Shown here: positions 18,256 through 25,749 of the stretch, in pieces
Layout: every line of letters starts with the position of its first letter
Numbering within the stretch: position 1 is the first letter of the stretch
Source of the DNA: Hyphococcus sp.
GTDB taxonomy: Bacteria > Pseudomonadota > Alphaproteobacteria > Caulobacterales > Parvularculaceae
DNA: 39,461 nucleotides
Reading direction: 5' to 3'
Assembly (NCBI GenBank): GCA_021776415.1
Contig: JAJFFY010000087.1
Coordinates: forward strand, 1 to 39,461
Notes under the pieces: generated by a model
The model's database searches: none
Told to the model about the DNA's origin: nothing
The model's input: the letters and a program-made list of their open reading frames with translations, nothing else
Program-made: the position numbers and the translations under genes

Positions 18256-18510
18256 ATGAGCGCCAACTGCCAAAGCTGCGGCATGCCGTTGAACAAAGAT
18301 CCGAAAAAGGGCGGTATGAATGCTGATGGCTCGCTAAGTACGACATATTGTTCCCTCTGTTATGAGAATGGCGAGTTTCTGCATCCCAATTTTTCTGCAT
18401 CGGAAATGCAGTCGCATTGCGTAGAGCAGTTGAAGAAGAAGGGGATGCCAAATGTTATGGCGTGGTTATTCACCCGTGGGATACCCAAACTTGATCGCTG
18501 GACCGTGTGA
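18256..18510 (+). CDS. Small zinc-ribbon protein
   Basis: The 84 residues start NCQSCGMPL and carry YCSLCYENGEF, so two CxxC knuckles (C5, C8, C32, C35) can bind one zinc ion. A hydrophobic C-terminal segment with MAWLFTRGIPKLDRW follows. This fits the "putative zinc ribbon" family often found next to small regulators, with no assigned function. I start at ATG 18256, preceded by GGAGGAAG; an earlier GTG at 18199 lies in the promoter. Its stop overlaps the next gene by four bases (GTGA). Confidence 0.8.
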   Translation: MSANCQSCGMPLNKDPKKGGMNADGSLSTTYCSLCYENGEFLHPNFSASEMQSHCVEQLKKKGMPNVMAWLFTRGIPKLDRWTV

Positions 18511-19160
18511 GTAATAAACCGGCATCAGTTGAAAGCCGGCTTGCGGGTGCGTCGGGCGAGCGCAGCCAAGTGAGGAACATCACACTCGCGAAAGACCTTT
18601 GCAAAAAACGGGACCGCCAATCCATCAAACAATTGATTGATATTCTGCTGAACGGAAAGAAAGCCGCTCAGAATGATGCGATCAAAGTTCTTTATGAAAT
18701 TGGGGCGGATGAAGCAGCGCTTATAGCACCTTATACGGGTGTTTTTCTCGAGCTACTATACAGCAAAAATAATCGAATAGTATGGGGGTGTTTGACGGCT
18801 CTGGCTGCGATCTCGGCGACTGATCCCAAACCCGTATTTGCAGAAATAGATTCAATATTGGAAGCCGCCGATAACGGCTCTGTTATCGCAAATGATCAGG
18901 CAGTTGAGATTTTGATCAATCTTGCCCGCGACCAGAAATATCTGAAGACAATCGGCCCTGTTTTGTTGGAAAGACTTCGGCAATCGCCAGATAATCAATT
19001 CCCAATGTATGCGGAGCGCATGAGTGTTGTGTTGACCAATGTGTACAGAGCAAAATTTATGACGGTTTTGTCCAAACGACTCGTACAGGGGATAGCTGAC
19101 AGCAAGCAGAAAAGAGTTGAACGATTGATTAAAAAACTGAGCGCATCGATAACGGCGTGA
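18507..19160 (+). CDS. Helical-repeat (HEAT-like) protein of unknown function
   Basis: A 217-residue soluble protein starting at GTG within the overlap GTGA with the zinc-ribbon gene. It is predicted to be almost entirely helical, with repeated helix pairs such as KQLIDILLNGKKAAQNDAIKVL, split here as KQLIDILLNGK and AAQNDAIKVLYEIG, then VFLELLYSKNNRIVWGCLTA and VEILINLARDQKYLKTIG. The pattern resembles HEAT/armadillo repeats, which usually bind proteins or nucleic acids. There are no signal peptide or membrane helices. Codon use is more A+T-rich than in the nuo block, suggesting acquisition. No family recognised. Confidence 0.7.
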   Translation: MSNKPASVESRLAGASGERSQVRNITLAKDLCKKRDRQSIKQLIDILLNGKKAAQNDAIKVLYEIGADEAALIAPYTGVFLELLYSKNNRIVWGCLTALAAISATDPKPVFAEIDSILEAADNGSVIANDQAVEILINLARDQKYLKTIGPVLLERLRQSPDNQFPMYAERMSVVLTNVYRAKFMTVLSKRLVQGIADSKQKRVERLIKKLSASITA

Positions 19161-19265
19161 ACGGACTGCCAAGAAATAACAAACTATTGGGATTGCGTGG
19201 TTGCCTGTTGCTTAGAGTCTAACCGAAAAGTATTATTGAGCAATTTCATGGACTTGTGATTCTGT

Positions 19266-19903
19266 TTGTTTACAGACGAACAGGAGATCGACACGTCTTG
19301 GACTGAAACCACTCGGAGAAATCCTGACAGACATTGGCTACGTTATGCAAGTGATGTCACGCATGAAGAATGGGCTGTCATTGAACCGTTCATGCCGCCA
19401 ACGAGCAAGGTGGGAAGGCCGCGTAAGGTACGGCTGCGTGATATCTGGAATGCTATTCAATATATTGGTCATACAGGGTGTCAGTGGCTTGCTATGCCAA
19501 AAGAGATTCCGCCTTATTCGACGGTGCAGTGTTATTTCTACAAGTTTCGCGATGAGGGTTTGCTTGAATTGATCAATGACGTGCTGGTGATGGCCGCTCG
19601 CCGCCAGGAAGGCCGCGAGGCTATGATGCTGGCAAAAAGATCAAGGGCCGAAATCGTCATATTGTAACCGATACGCTTGGGTTTTTATTATCTTGCGTTG
19701 TTCATGAGGCGGATGTTCAAGACCGTGACGGTGCGCGAATCACGATGGATGAGGTTTTGGAACGGTTCCCGTCTTTACGGCATTTCTTTGCTGATGGCGG
19801 TTATCGCGGCGAACCTTTAGCGGAATTTATCGGTCAACATGACGGGCGAACAATTGAAATCGTCAAACGGCCTGATGATGTGAATGGCTTTGGGGCAACT
19901 TGA
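19266..19903 (+). pseudogene. Decayed IS5-family transposase
   Basis: The first frame (19266-19667) matches the N-terminal half of IS5-type transposases: VTHEEWAVIEPFMPP, GRPRKVRLRDIWNAIQYI, GCQWLAMPKEIPPYSTV. Around 19620 the frame changes and continues as YDAGKKIKGRNRHIVTDTLG, then HEADVQDRDGA and FADGGYRGEP, ending at TGA 19901. The stretch that should join them, including the catalytic Asp of the DSQSVKT motif, has been deleted, and the C-terminal WVVERT.AWL region is missing. It is therefore inactive. I could not identify terminal inverted repeats or a target duplication. Confidence 0.85.
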
Positions 19904-20070
19904 AAGTTTGCCGACCAGTCGCTTTGGCGTGAAAGTAGACGTTCCCACAATGGGTTGTGATCGACAATATTTGGCGAATAGCCGCCTCTCACAATAACCC
20001 AGCGAATGATCGTATTGTTGGTAGCTTGTTCTATGCCGGAAATTGGCTCTAGTTCTGGGCAAATTCAATA
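19904..20070. other. Unassigned DNA after the transposase remnant
   Basis: No start-to-stop gene is visible. The minus strand has an open frame without a start codon that includes NNTIIRWVIVRGGYSPNIVD and NPLWERLLSRQSDWSANF. This could be a piece of a host gene interrupted by the insertion, or chance. No family recognised. Confidence 0.3.
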
Positions 20071-20103
20071 AAAAATAGCGGGAGCAGTGCTCCCGCTATT
20101 TTT
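20071..20103. terminator. Bidirectional intrinsic terminator
   Basis: AAAAATAGCGGGAGC (20071-20085) and GCTCCCGCTATTTTT (20089-20103) are perfect complements with loop AGT, giving a GC stem flanked by A and T runs on both strands. It lies 36 nt after the PEP-CTERM gene on the minus strand and ends plus-strand transcription coming through the transposase remnant. Confidence 0.88.
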
Positions 20104-20139
20104 GCGTTGGTCTCGGTAATTGCTATTTCCGCACCCTGA

Positions 20140-20535
20140 TCATTGCGGGCTGGCTGCCCGGGGTCGACCATAGGCCCAGCTGATGATGGCCCCGGTGAGG
20201 AGAAGGATGAGCGCGCCGGGTTCGGGCACGTCGATTGGCGGCTCCGGAGGCTCGGGCGGTTCTGGCGGCTCGACGGGCGGCATGGGCTCGTCGCAGTCGG
20301 GATCAACTTCCGGATCGCAAGGCGGCTCGCCCGGCGGAATGAAAATCGGCGGGATAATGATTGGCGGCGGGCCAAGGAATGGCGGCACGAACGGCGGCGG
20401 TGAGACAGGCGTGCGAACGCCCGGCGCGCCGGTGCTCAAAGGCGCTTCTAGCGGTGTTGCCGGAACCCGCCCGACTTCGACCGGCGGCGCCGGGTTATAA
20501 CCGGCGATGCGGATCGGAACCGGGCGGGCCGTCAA
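20140..20535 (-). CDS. PEP-CTERM anchored, proline-rich protein (C-terminal frame)
   Basis: The 131-residue frame is dominated by Pro-rich low complexity (PPFVPPFLGPPPIIIPPIFIPP, shown in parts as PPFVPPFLGPP and PIIIPPIFIPP), then an acidic CDPEVDPDCDEP and a PPEPPEPPEPP run. It ends in a PEP-CTERM sorting signal: VPEPGALILLLTGAIISWAY followed by the basic GRPR. Such proteins are exported, processed at the inner membrane and linked to surface polysaccharide. This frame lacks a signal peptide. It opens with TTG overlapping the stop of an upstream frame that does begin with a membrane segment, so the two are probably parts of one gene. The frame is open further upstream (GRLQVFLTARPVPIRIAGYN). 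Confidence 0.7.
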   Translation of the reverse strand: MTARPVPIRIAGYNPAPPVEVGRVPATPLEAPLSTGAPGVRTPVSPPPFVPPFLGPPPIIIPPIFIPPGEPPCDPEVDPDCDEPMPPVEPPEPPEPPEPPIDVPEPGALILLLTGAIISWAYGRPRAASPQ

Positions 20536-20747
20536 AAAGACTTGGAGGCGGCCCTCCGCTGGCCTTCATCGCCGCAGCAGCCGCAATTGACGACAATATC
20601 GTTGCGGATATCGCCGACCGCGCGCGTCATCCACGCATCATAATCGCCCTCTGCCGGCCCTGATCGGCCGCCAAATCCACCGCTCCAGACGATGGCGATA
20701 GCGACGATCAATGCGGCGACGATGTTGGCTAAGCCGTTGCCCATCAT
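20532..20747 (-). CDS. Membrane-anchored N-terminal part, probably of the PEP-CTERM protein
   Basis: The 71-residue frame starts MMGNGLANIVAALIVAIAIV with a hydrophobic helix (about 5-25), then a Gly/Ser linker, GDYDAWMTRAVGDIRNDIVV and a cysteine-rich NCGCCGDEG. It stops at TGA 20532-20534 inside a TTTTTGA run, where the PEP-CTERM frame takes over. AGGG lies about 7 nt before the ATG. Either a frameshift has split one exported protein, or these are two overlapping genes; the missing signal peptide of the second frame favours a split. Confidence 0.55.
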   Translation of the reverse strand: MMGNGLANIVAALIVAIAIVWSGGFGGRSGPAEGDYDAWMTRAVGDIRNDIVVNCGCCGDEGQRRAASKSF

Positions 20748-21183
20748 AACTAAACCCTGACTTCTAGCGCTCCGGTTTCCCCAAAATCCACCAAATCCCG
20801 GTTTCGGGAGGCATGGCCGCGGAGCGCGGGCAGCTCATGCGGGGCAAACCTCCCAAGTCTCATGCCAAGCCCGGGCGGGGGCTTTTGGTCGGGATTATCG
20901 CCTGTTCCCAGACGGTTGCAGGTTTTTCTCAAATTTTCGAGGCGCGGCTTTCGGCAATAATTGTCTCAGATGAGGCCCCTAAACAGCGCTGATACTGGGG
21001 GATGTGCAGTTTTGACACAGCTTTGCACAGGCTTTGGCTTTCGTGGTCTTCAGGCCCACACGGCGTCTACCCAATCGGGGCATGGCGTGCTATTTAATAG
21101 TTAATACCGGGTTTGCCGGGGCGCTTGCCTGTGTAGTGAATTTGGTATGTGGTTGGTGAGGTAAGAGGGGTTTTGAGGGGTCG
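20748..21183. other. Intergenic region with no visible gene
   Basis: It separates the divergent PEP-CTERM and lysozyme-like genes and should contain both promoters. A G/C-rich inverted repeat AAGCCC...GGGCTT followed by TT (about 20868-20884) could be a weak terminator for the plus strand. A 60-codon minus-strand frame at 20750-20932 has no protein-like pattern and is not called. Confidence 0.45.
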
Positions 21184-22155
21184 ATGCGGACGGGAGAGAC
21201 CGGTCTTAATCTGATCAAGGGCTATGAGGGCCTGCGCATGTCGGCGCATTACGCGCCGAGTGAGCAGTGGACCGTCGGCTATGGTCATGTCTCCTCAGCC
21301 CGTCACGGCATGAGCGTGACTGAGGGCGATGCGGAACGTCTGTTAAAGGACGATGTTCAGCCGCTTGAACAATTGCTCGGCGATACCGTCCGGGCGCCGC
21401 TTAATCAAAACGAACATGATGCGCTGGTGTCGCTGATTTTTAATATCGGCGAGGAAAACTGGAAGCGCTCGACTGTGCTGCGCAAGCTTAACGCCGGCGA
21501 CAAAATTGGCGCCGCTAACGCTTTTGAGATGTGGAACAAGGCCTTTGTCAGCAATGAGCTGGTGACGCTTGATGGTCTGGTGCGCCGGCGTGCGGCGGAA
21601 AAATCATTGTTCCTGATGCCGACTGACGCCTCGCTTGTCGTGCCGACCTCGGATGTCTTTCCGGCTCAGGAATGCGAGCCGGACTATCTCTCTGATGCGG
21701 TTTTAAACGCCAAGCCGCTGGTGAATTTTGACGAGCTGCGCGCCGACCAGAAAAAGGCGCTGACGCCGGAAGAAAAAGCTGCGCGTACGCGCGCGTTGTT
21801 CGCCGCGACGCAGGCGCTGTCCGGCGATCCCTCGAAGATGATTATTTCCAAGACCGAAGAGCATGCCGATATGGGCGTGACCATCGGGGTTATCCTCGCC
21901 GGCCTTATGGCGCTCGGGCTGACCGCGATGGGCGTGATCTTGCTGCTCGGTCAGGAAGCGCCCGGCCTCGCTGAAGCGCTGGGGCTGAGCTATGACCGCT
22001 TTGCCGCGATCTTTGAAAACCTGCCCCTGTGGCTCTCCGCCGTCGGCGCGGCGATGTGTTACTTCATCCTTTATATTCTGGTGAAACGCTCCGCCCGCCA
22101 TGACCTCAAACGCCAGCGCGCGCGCGACCTTGCCCGGCTGCGGGTTGCTGAGTGA
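21184..22155 (+). CDS. GH24 lysozyme-like protein with two C-terminal membrane helices
   Basis: The first 145 residues match phage-type muramidases: LIKGYEGLRMSAHY, WTVGYGHV, LNQNEHDALVSLIFNIG and VLRKLNAGD. The T4 lysozyme triad Glu-x8-Asp-x5-Thr corresponds to E15, A24 and T30, so the Asp is replaced by Ala. A charged linker (about 150-228) leads to two hydrophobic helices (about 232-257 and 280-302) and an Arg-rich tail. The normal reaction is cleavage of peptidoglycan glycan strands. Here the protein would be held in the inner membrane; whether it still cuts is open. GAGGGG precedes the ATG by 4 nt. No other phage gene is adjacent. Confidence 0.85.
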   Translation: MRTGETGLNLIKGYEGLRMSAHYAPSEQWTVGYGHVSSARHGMSVTEGDAERLLKDDVQPLEQLLGDTVRAPLNQNEHDALVSLIFNIGEENWKRSTVLRKLNAGDKIGAANAFEMWNKAFVSNELVTLDGLVRRRAAEKSLFLMPTDASLVVPTSDVFPAQECEPDYLSDAVLNAKPLVNFDELRADQKKALTPEEKAARTRALFAATQALSGDPSKMIISKTEEHADMGVTIGVILAGLMALGLTAMGVILLLGQEAPGLAEALGLSYDRFAAIFENLPLWLSAVGAAMCYFILYILVKRSARHDLKRQRARDLARLRVAE

Positions 22156-22428
22156 AGCCCAGTCTGAGCGAGCCAAGCTGGATGAGCAGGGGCGTGGGCA
22201 TTTATCTACTGGAAAGACACAACTGATTCGCCGCCAGCGATGAAGCTGCGGTATTTGCGTCCAGCGTCTGGGCAGCGGCGCGCACGGCTTTGGCGACGCA
22301 GCCTTTATAACGCGGCGTAATGTCCACCCATCGGCGCCAGCCTCGCAAAGCATTTGCCTCGGCGCAATTGCAGCCTATGATCTGGCGGGATGTGGGTGCG
22401 GCGCCGGGATCGGCGACGCGTAGTTCAA
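22156..22428. other. Intergenic region between lysozyme-like and SPOR genes
   Basis: No gene with a start codon is visible. The minus strand carries a protein-like open frame (stop at 22202-22204, open back to about 22470) with GCNCAEANALRGWRRWVDIT and YKGCVAKAVRAAAQTLDANT, but no ATG, GTG or TTG precedes the protein-like part. The plus strand should hold the promoter of the SPOR lipoprotein gene. Confidence 0.35.
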
Positions 22429-23205
22429 ATGGAGACCGCCTTGGCGCTACCTTATAATGTGTTGCGTATCTCTGCTCTCATGCTTTTGCTCTCTGGCTGC
22501 GCAACCCTGACCGACGGTTGGGGCGGCTCGAAGGCCGGTCTTGACGGCGCCGTTCAAGCGGCGGAACTGCGCACTGCCGAGCTTGAGGTCGAACTCGCCC
22601 AGTTGAAATCAGACAAAGAGCTGCTCACCACTCAGCTGGAGGAATTGCAGCGCGAAAACGTTAAGCTTGCCGCCAATGACGAAGACGCCGCTGCCACCGA
22701 TGATGCGGCGGCCATTGCTGATGCAACGGCGCTTGCCAATGCTGATTTGAAACTCCGAGACGGCGCTGCTGCTGGCGGCGCGGTCGTGGAAGCAGCGGAC
22801 GGCTCGGCGATTGCCAGCGGCGCCGCTCCCGTAGCGCCGGCGCCGCGATTGGTGCAGCCGACTTTTGCGTCCACCGATGCGGTTTTTGAAAACGAAGCTG
22901 ACGGCGACATTGAAACCGCAAGCGTGTTGTTCGGGGTTCATCTGGCTTCTTATCGCAAACCCTCCGAAGCGCGTGAAGGCTGGCGCAAATTGCAACGGCA
23001 AAATCCCGACGAGCTTGGCCTGCTTGAGCCGCGCATTGAACGGGTGCGGCTTGAGGAGAAAGGCGTTTTTCTGAGATTGATCGGCGGCGGCTTCTCGTCA
23101 CAGGAAAAGGCCGCGGCGCTGTGCGCCAATCTCCAGCAAAAAGGCCTGTTTTGCTCCGTATCCGGATTTAATGGCAAGCGTCTGTCGTTGCTGGAAAACG
23201 GGTAA
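22429..23205 (+). CDS. SPOR-domain lipoprotein
   Basis: Start at ATG 22429 gives a 258-residue protein whose signal peptide ends in the lipobox LLSG-C24, so it should be lipid-anchored in the envelope. Residues about 42-78 form a coiled coil (AELEVELAQLKSDKELLTTQ, LEELQRENVKL). An Ala-rich linker is followed by a C-terminal SPOR domain (about 178-255) with ASVLFGVHLASYRKPSEARE, the strand GVFLRLIGGGFSSQEKAA and LCANLQQKGLFCSV. SPOR domains bind denuded peptidoglycan at the septum, so a role in division or wall remodelling is likely. The upstream Met at 22390 is rejected because it would bury the lipobox. Confidence 0.85.
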   Translation: METALALPYNVLRISALMLLLSGCATLTDGWGGSKAGLDGAVQAAELRTAELEVELAQLKSDKELLTTQLEELQRENVKLAANDEDAAATDDAAAIADATALANADLKLRDGAAAGGAVVEAADGSAIASGAAPVAPAPRLVQPTFASTDAVFENEADGDIETASVLFGVHLASYRKPSEAREGWRKLQRQNPDELGLLEPRIERVRLEEKGVFLRLIGGGFSSQEKAAALCANLQQKGLFCSVSGFNGKRLSLLENG

Positions 23206-23207
23206 AG

Positions 23208-24005
23208 TTATTTCGGCGGCGTGATTGTGAAACTGCGCTCATCGAAGACGCGCCCGGCATATTCGCCGCCGCCGTCATAGCGCAGCGTTAATTCGCCCTG
23301 GCCAAGGGAAAAGAACCCGAGCGGGATCTCGATCAGCCGGCGCGGCGTATCTGGATAGCTGGCGACATTGTCGCGAACGCCCAGCACCTCCGGCTTGGCG
23401 CCCGGCGCCGCCGGTAGAAACATCGCCGTCAGCCGCCCAAAGGTGGAATAAGCGCCGGTCGGCTCGATGGCGGCGGAGATCAACAACATCCCTTCGGAAT
23501 CGCGCAGCAATTTCGTTTCAGACAACACCGCCGATCCGCGCCCCCTGCCGCGCAGCAGCACCGGCACGGATACGCCAACCGCGATGTCGGCCTGGAGGCC
23601 TGAGGAGGCTTTGCGAATCAGGGTGCGCGCGGCGGCGGTCTCGATCAGCAAATGCGAGCGCCGCTCGCCCGGCGGCGGCCGGATGCCGTCTTTGAGCCGC
23701 ACAGTCACTTCAATACGCGCCCCAGGCTCGAGGCGAAACTGCGCCGGCGCGAGCGTGAGATAAGGGGCCGCGCTCAACACCGCGCGGGTTTGCGCATCCG
23801 CCGGCGTATAGCCGGTCTCGGTCGCGGAAAGATCGACCCAGGTCACGCGCCCATCGAGAATACGGGTGGAGGGATTGGACAGATTAAAGGTCGCGATGCG
23901 GTTCTTGTTAGTCAGCACCTGGCGCAGCGGGCTCAGCTCGATATCAGCGCGGGCCGGGCTCGCCGCCAAAACCGTCATGAATAGAAAGGCCATCGCCTTG
24001 ATCAT
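23208..24005 (-). CDS. Periplasmic PapD-like pilus-assembly chaperone
   Basis: The 265 residues begin with a clear signal peptide (MIKAMAFLFMTVLAASPARA, cut before D21). The body is beta-rich and follows the fimbrial chaperone pattern: DIELSPLRQVL at the start, then FNLSNPS, YLTLAPAQFRLEPGARIEVT and VSVPVLLRGRG, with two immunoglobulin-like halves. These proteins stabilise pilin subunits before delivery to an usher. No usher or pilin gene lies in the window, so the client is unknown. It converges on the SPOR gene with 2 nt between stops and is divergent from mipZ. Confidence 0.75.
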   Translation of the reverse strand: MIKAMAFLFMTVLAASPARADIELSPLRQVLTNKNRIATFNLSNPSTRILDGRVTWVDLSATETGYTPADAQTRAVLSAAPYLTLAPAQFRLEPGARIEVTVRLKDGIRPPPGERRSHLLIETAAARTLIRKASSGLQADIAVGVSVPVLLRGRGRGSAVLSETKLLRDSEGMLLISAAIEPTGAYSTFGRLTAMFLPAAPGAKPEVLGVRDNVASYPDTPRRLIEIPLGFFSLGQGELTLRYDGGGEYAGRVFDERSFTITPPK

Positions 24006-24132
24006 TATGCTCGCCTTGGTTTCCAGAATCGGAGCAATCTCCAGTCTATCTGCGGTTTGCTTTCCTCAAGGTAAGCAAAATCCGTGAAAGTGTTGTGTTT
24101 TGGCCCGATAAAGGCCTTGGGGTGCTAATTTA

Positions 24133-24957
24133 ATGACGCATGTGATTGTTTTGGGGAACGAAAAGGGCGGTTCGGGGAAATCCACCACGGCCATGCATTT
24201 GATCGTCGCGCTGGTTAAAGCCGGGCGCAAGGTCGGGGCGGTGGACCTTGATCTGCGTCAGCGCAGCCTGACGCGGTATTTGGAGAACCGGCGCAAATTC
24301 GCCGACCTCAAAGGTCAGACATTGGCGTTTCCTGTGGTGTCGGCGGTTGAACCGTCAGCACTCGACAGCCGCGAGGCGGCGCGGGCGCAGGAGACCGAAA
24401 ACCTTCAATCGGCGCTTGCAGCGCTTGAGGGATGCGACTTCGCCATCATCGACTGCCCCGGCGCCGACACTCATCTGTCGCGGCTGGCGCATATGCACGC
24501 CGACACAATCCTGACGCCGCTCAATGACAGCTTTGTTGATTTCGATTTGCTGGCGCGGATTGATCCTGAAACCAATCGCATCACCGGGCCGAGCCTTTAT
24601 AGCGAGATGGTTTGGGAGGCGCGCAAGACGCGTGCGATGTCCGGCGTCGCTGGCGGCATTGATTGGGTGGTGATCCGCAACCGGCTATCGGCGACGCGCG
24701 CGCGCAACAAAAAGAATGTGGGCGACAAGCTGGAAGACCTGGCCGCGCGGATCGGCTTTCGCCTGGCGCGCGGCTTTGGCGACCGGGTGATCTATCGCGA
24801 GCTGTTCCCCATGGGGCTGACACTGCTTGACCTTGGCGGACGCGACGCGCCGGTGCGGTTGTCGACTATGAGCCATGTCACCGCGCGGCTCGAAATCCGC
24901 TCACTTGTCGCCTCGCTCGATCTGCCGCAGCCGGCGATAGAAGAACAAGCCGCGTGA
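24133..24957 (+). CDS. mipZ: Division-plane positioning ATPase MipZ
   Basis: A ParA/MinD-type ATPase of 274 residues with the deviant Walker A KGGSGKSTTAMHL (about 10-22), DLDLRQRSLTRYLENRR, Walker B FAIIDCPGADTHLSRLAH, LNDSFVDFDLLARIDP, and a C-terminal RVIYRELFPMGLTLLDL. These blocks match Caulobacter MipZ, which forms a gradient from the poles with ParB and inhibits FtsZ away from midcell. The length equals the usual one. The gene stands alone; its ParB partner is not in the window. Confidence 0.94.
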   Translation: MTHVIVLGNEKGGSGKSTTAMHLIVALVKAGRKVGAVDLDLRQRSLTRYLENRRKFADLKGQTLAFPVVSAVEPSALDSREAARAQETENLQSALAALEGCDFAIIDCPGADTHLSRLAHMHADTILTPLNDSFVDFDLLARIDPETNRITGPSLYSEMVWEARKTRAMSGVAGGIDWVVIRNRLSATRARNKKNVGDKLEDLAARIGFRLARGFGDRVIYRELFPMGLTLLDLGGRDAPVRLSTMSHVTARLEIRSLVASLDLPQPAIEEQAA

Positions 24958-25072
24958 GAGTGCTATGCGAGGAAGCTTGGCCTGATACCTCAGTAAACTA
25001 ATTATGCGTGTAATGGTTACGATTATTGTTTAGTAAAGAAGTCGGGCAAAAGACTATATTTGGAATCTTACA

Positions 25073-25714
25073 TTGAACTTGTTGGACGCATTTATACAAT
25101 ACATAGCAGGCGAGTGGGAGATAATTGCTCAATCGCCCGCATCTTTTCTTACTGGGTGGTTGCTGCTTAGTGCTGTTGCATTCGGTTTGGTACGAATGCG
25201 TTACCATGGTGAAATTGCTACGCTGCGCCAGCGTGTTGGCCTTAGGGATGAGCAAATTGCGCAGTTACAAAACAACAACAGCACTTCGCTTAACGACCAC
25301 GACGAAAAACTTGGTGAATTGAATTCAAGACTCAAATCAATTGAAGATGTAGCGGATGGTCGACAATTCGACACGGAGTTGGCAAGAGCACTGACGGTGG
25401 TCGCGAGCAAAAATGTAGGTGTAATCTACTTTTTCAGTGATGGCACCGTTCCTGATGCTCAGCTGTACTGCGACAATATTAGTGAAGCTTTTAGAGCTGC
25501 CGGGTGGACGGTTCATGTAGGAATGGTTTTTACAGTCCAAAAAGCAGACGGCTATGACCTCAATGTCAAAATTAAAGAGTCAGTAAAAGGCACTGATAAA
25601 ACGAGAGTTGTGCTAGAAGCCCTTGGTGCCGCAAAATTGAAATATGAGGTCACGTATTGTAATCCCCGGGCTGCGGAGCCACAGGACGCAGATGCTCAAA
25701 TTTATGTAAGATAA
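25073..25714 (+). CDS. Membrane-anchored coiled-coil protein of unknown function
   Basis: The 213 residues start with TTG. A membrane helix lies at about 20-42 (PASFLTGWLLLSAVAFGLV). It is followed by a coiled coil (about 50-92: IATLRQRVGLRDEQIAQLQ, LGELNSRLKSIED) and a compact alpha/beta C-terminal domain from about 100 (VGVIYFFSDGTVPDAQLYCD, AAGWTVHVGMVF, then DADAQIYVR at the very end). Strands alternating with a helix suggest a small sensor or binding domain facing the cytoplasm. The gene is clearly more A+T-rich than its neighbours, a sign of recent acquisition. No family recognised; a start a few codons later is possible. Confidence 0.65.
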   Translation: MNLLDAFIQYIAGEWEIIAQSPASFLTGWLLLSAVAFGLVRMRYHGEIATLRQRVGLRDEQIAQLQNNNSTSLNDHDEKLGELNSRLKSIEDVADGRQFDTELARALTVVASKNVGVIYFFSDGTVPDAQLYCDNISEAFRAAGWTVHVGMVFTVQKADGYDLNVKIKESVKGTDKTRVVLEALGAAKLKYEVTYCNPRAAEPQDADAQIYVR

Positions 25715-25749
25715 CGACACGATTACAATCGACGAAGGCGACGTCACAT

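Noticed and set aside
20750..20932. 60-codon minus-strand frame ending just before the PEP-CTERM N-terminal frame
   Set aside because: Tempting by position, but rich in Pro/Gly/Arg with no conserved pattern and no clear ribosome binding site.
21184..22155. Prophage or gene transfer agent at the lysozyme-like gene
   Set aside because: No capsid, tail, holin or terminase genes surround it; neighbours are envelope and division genes.
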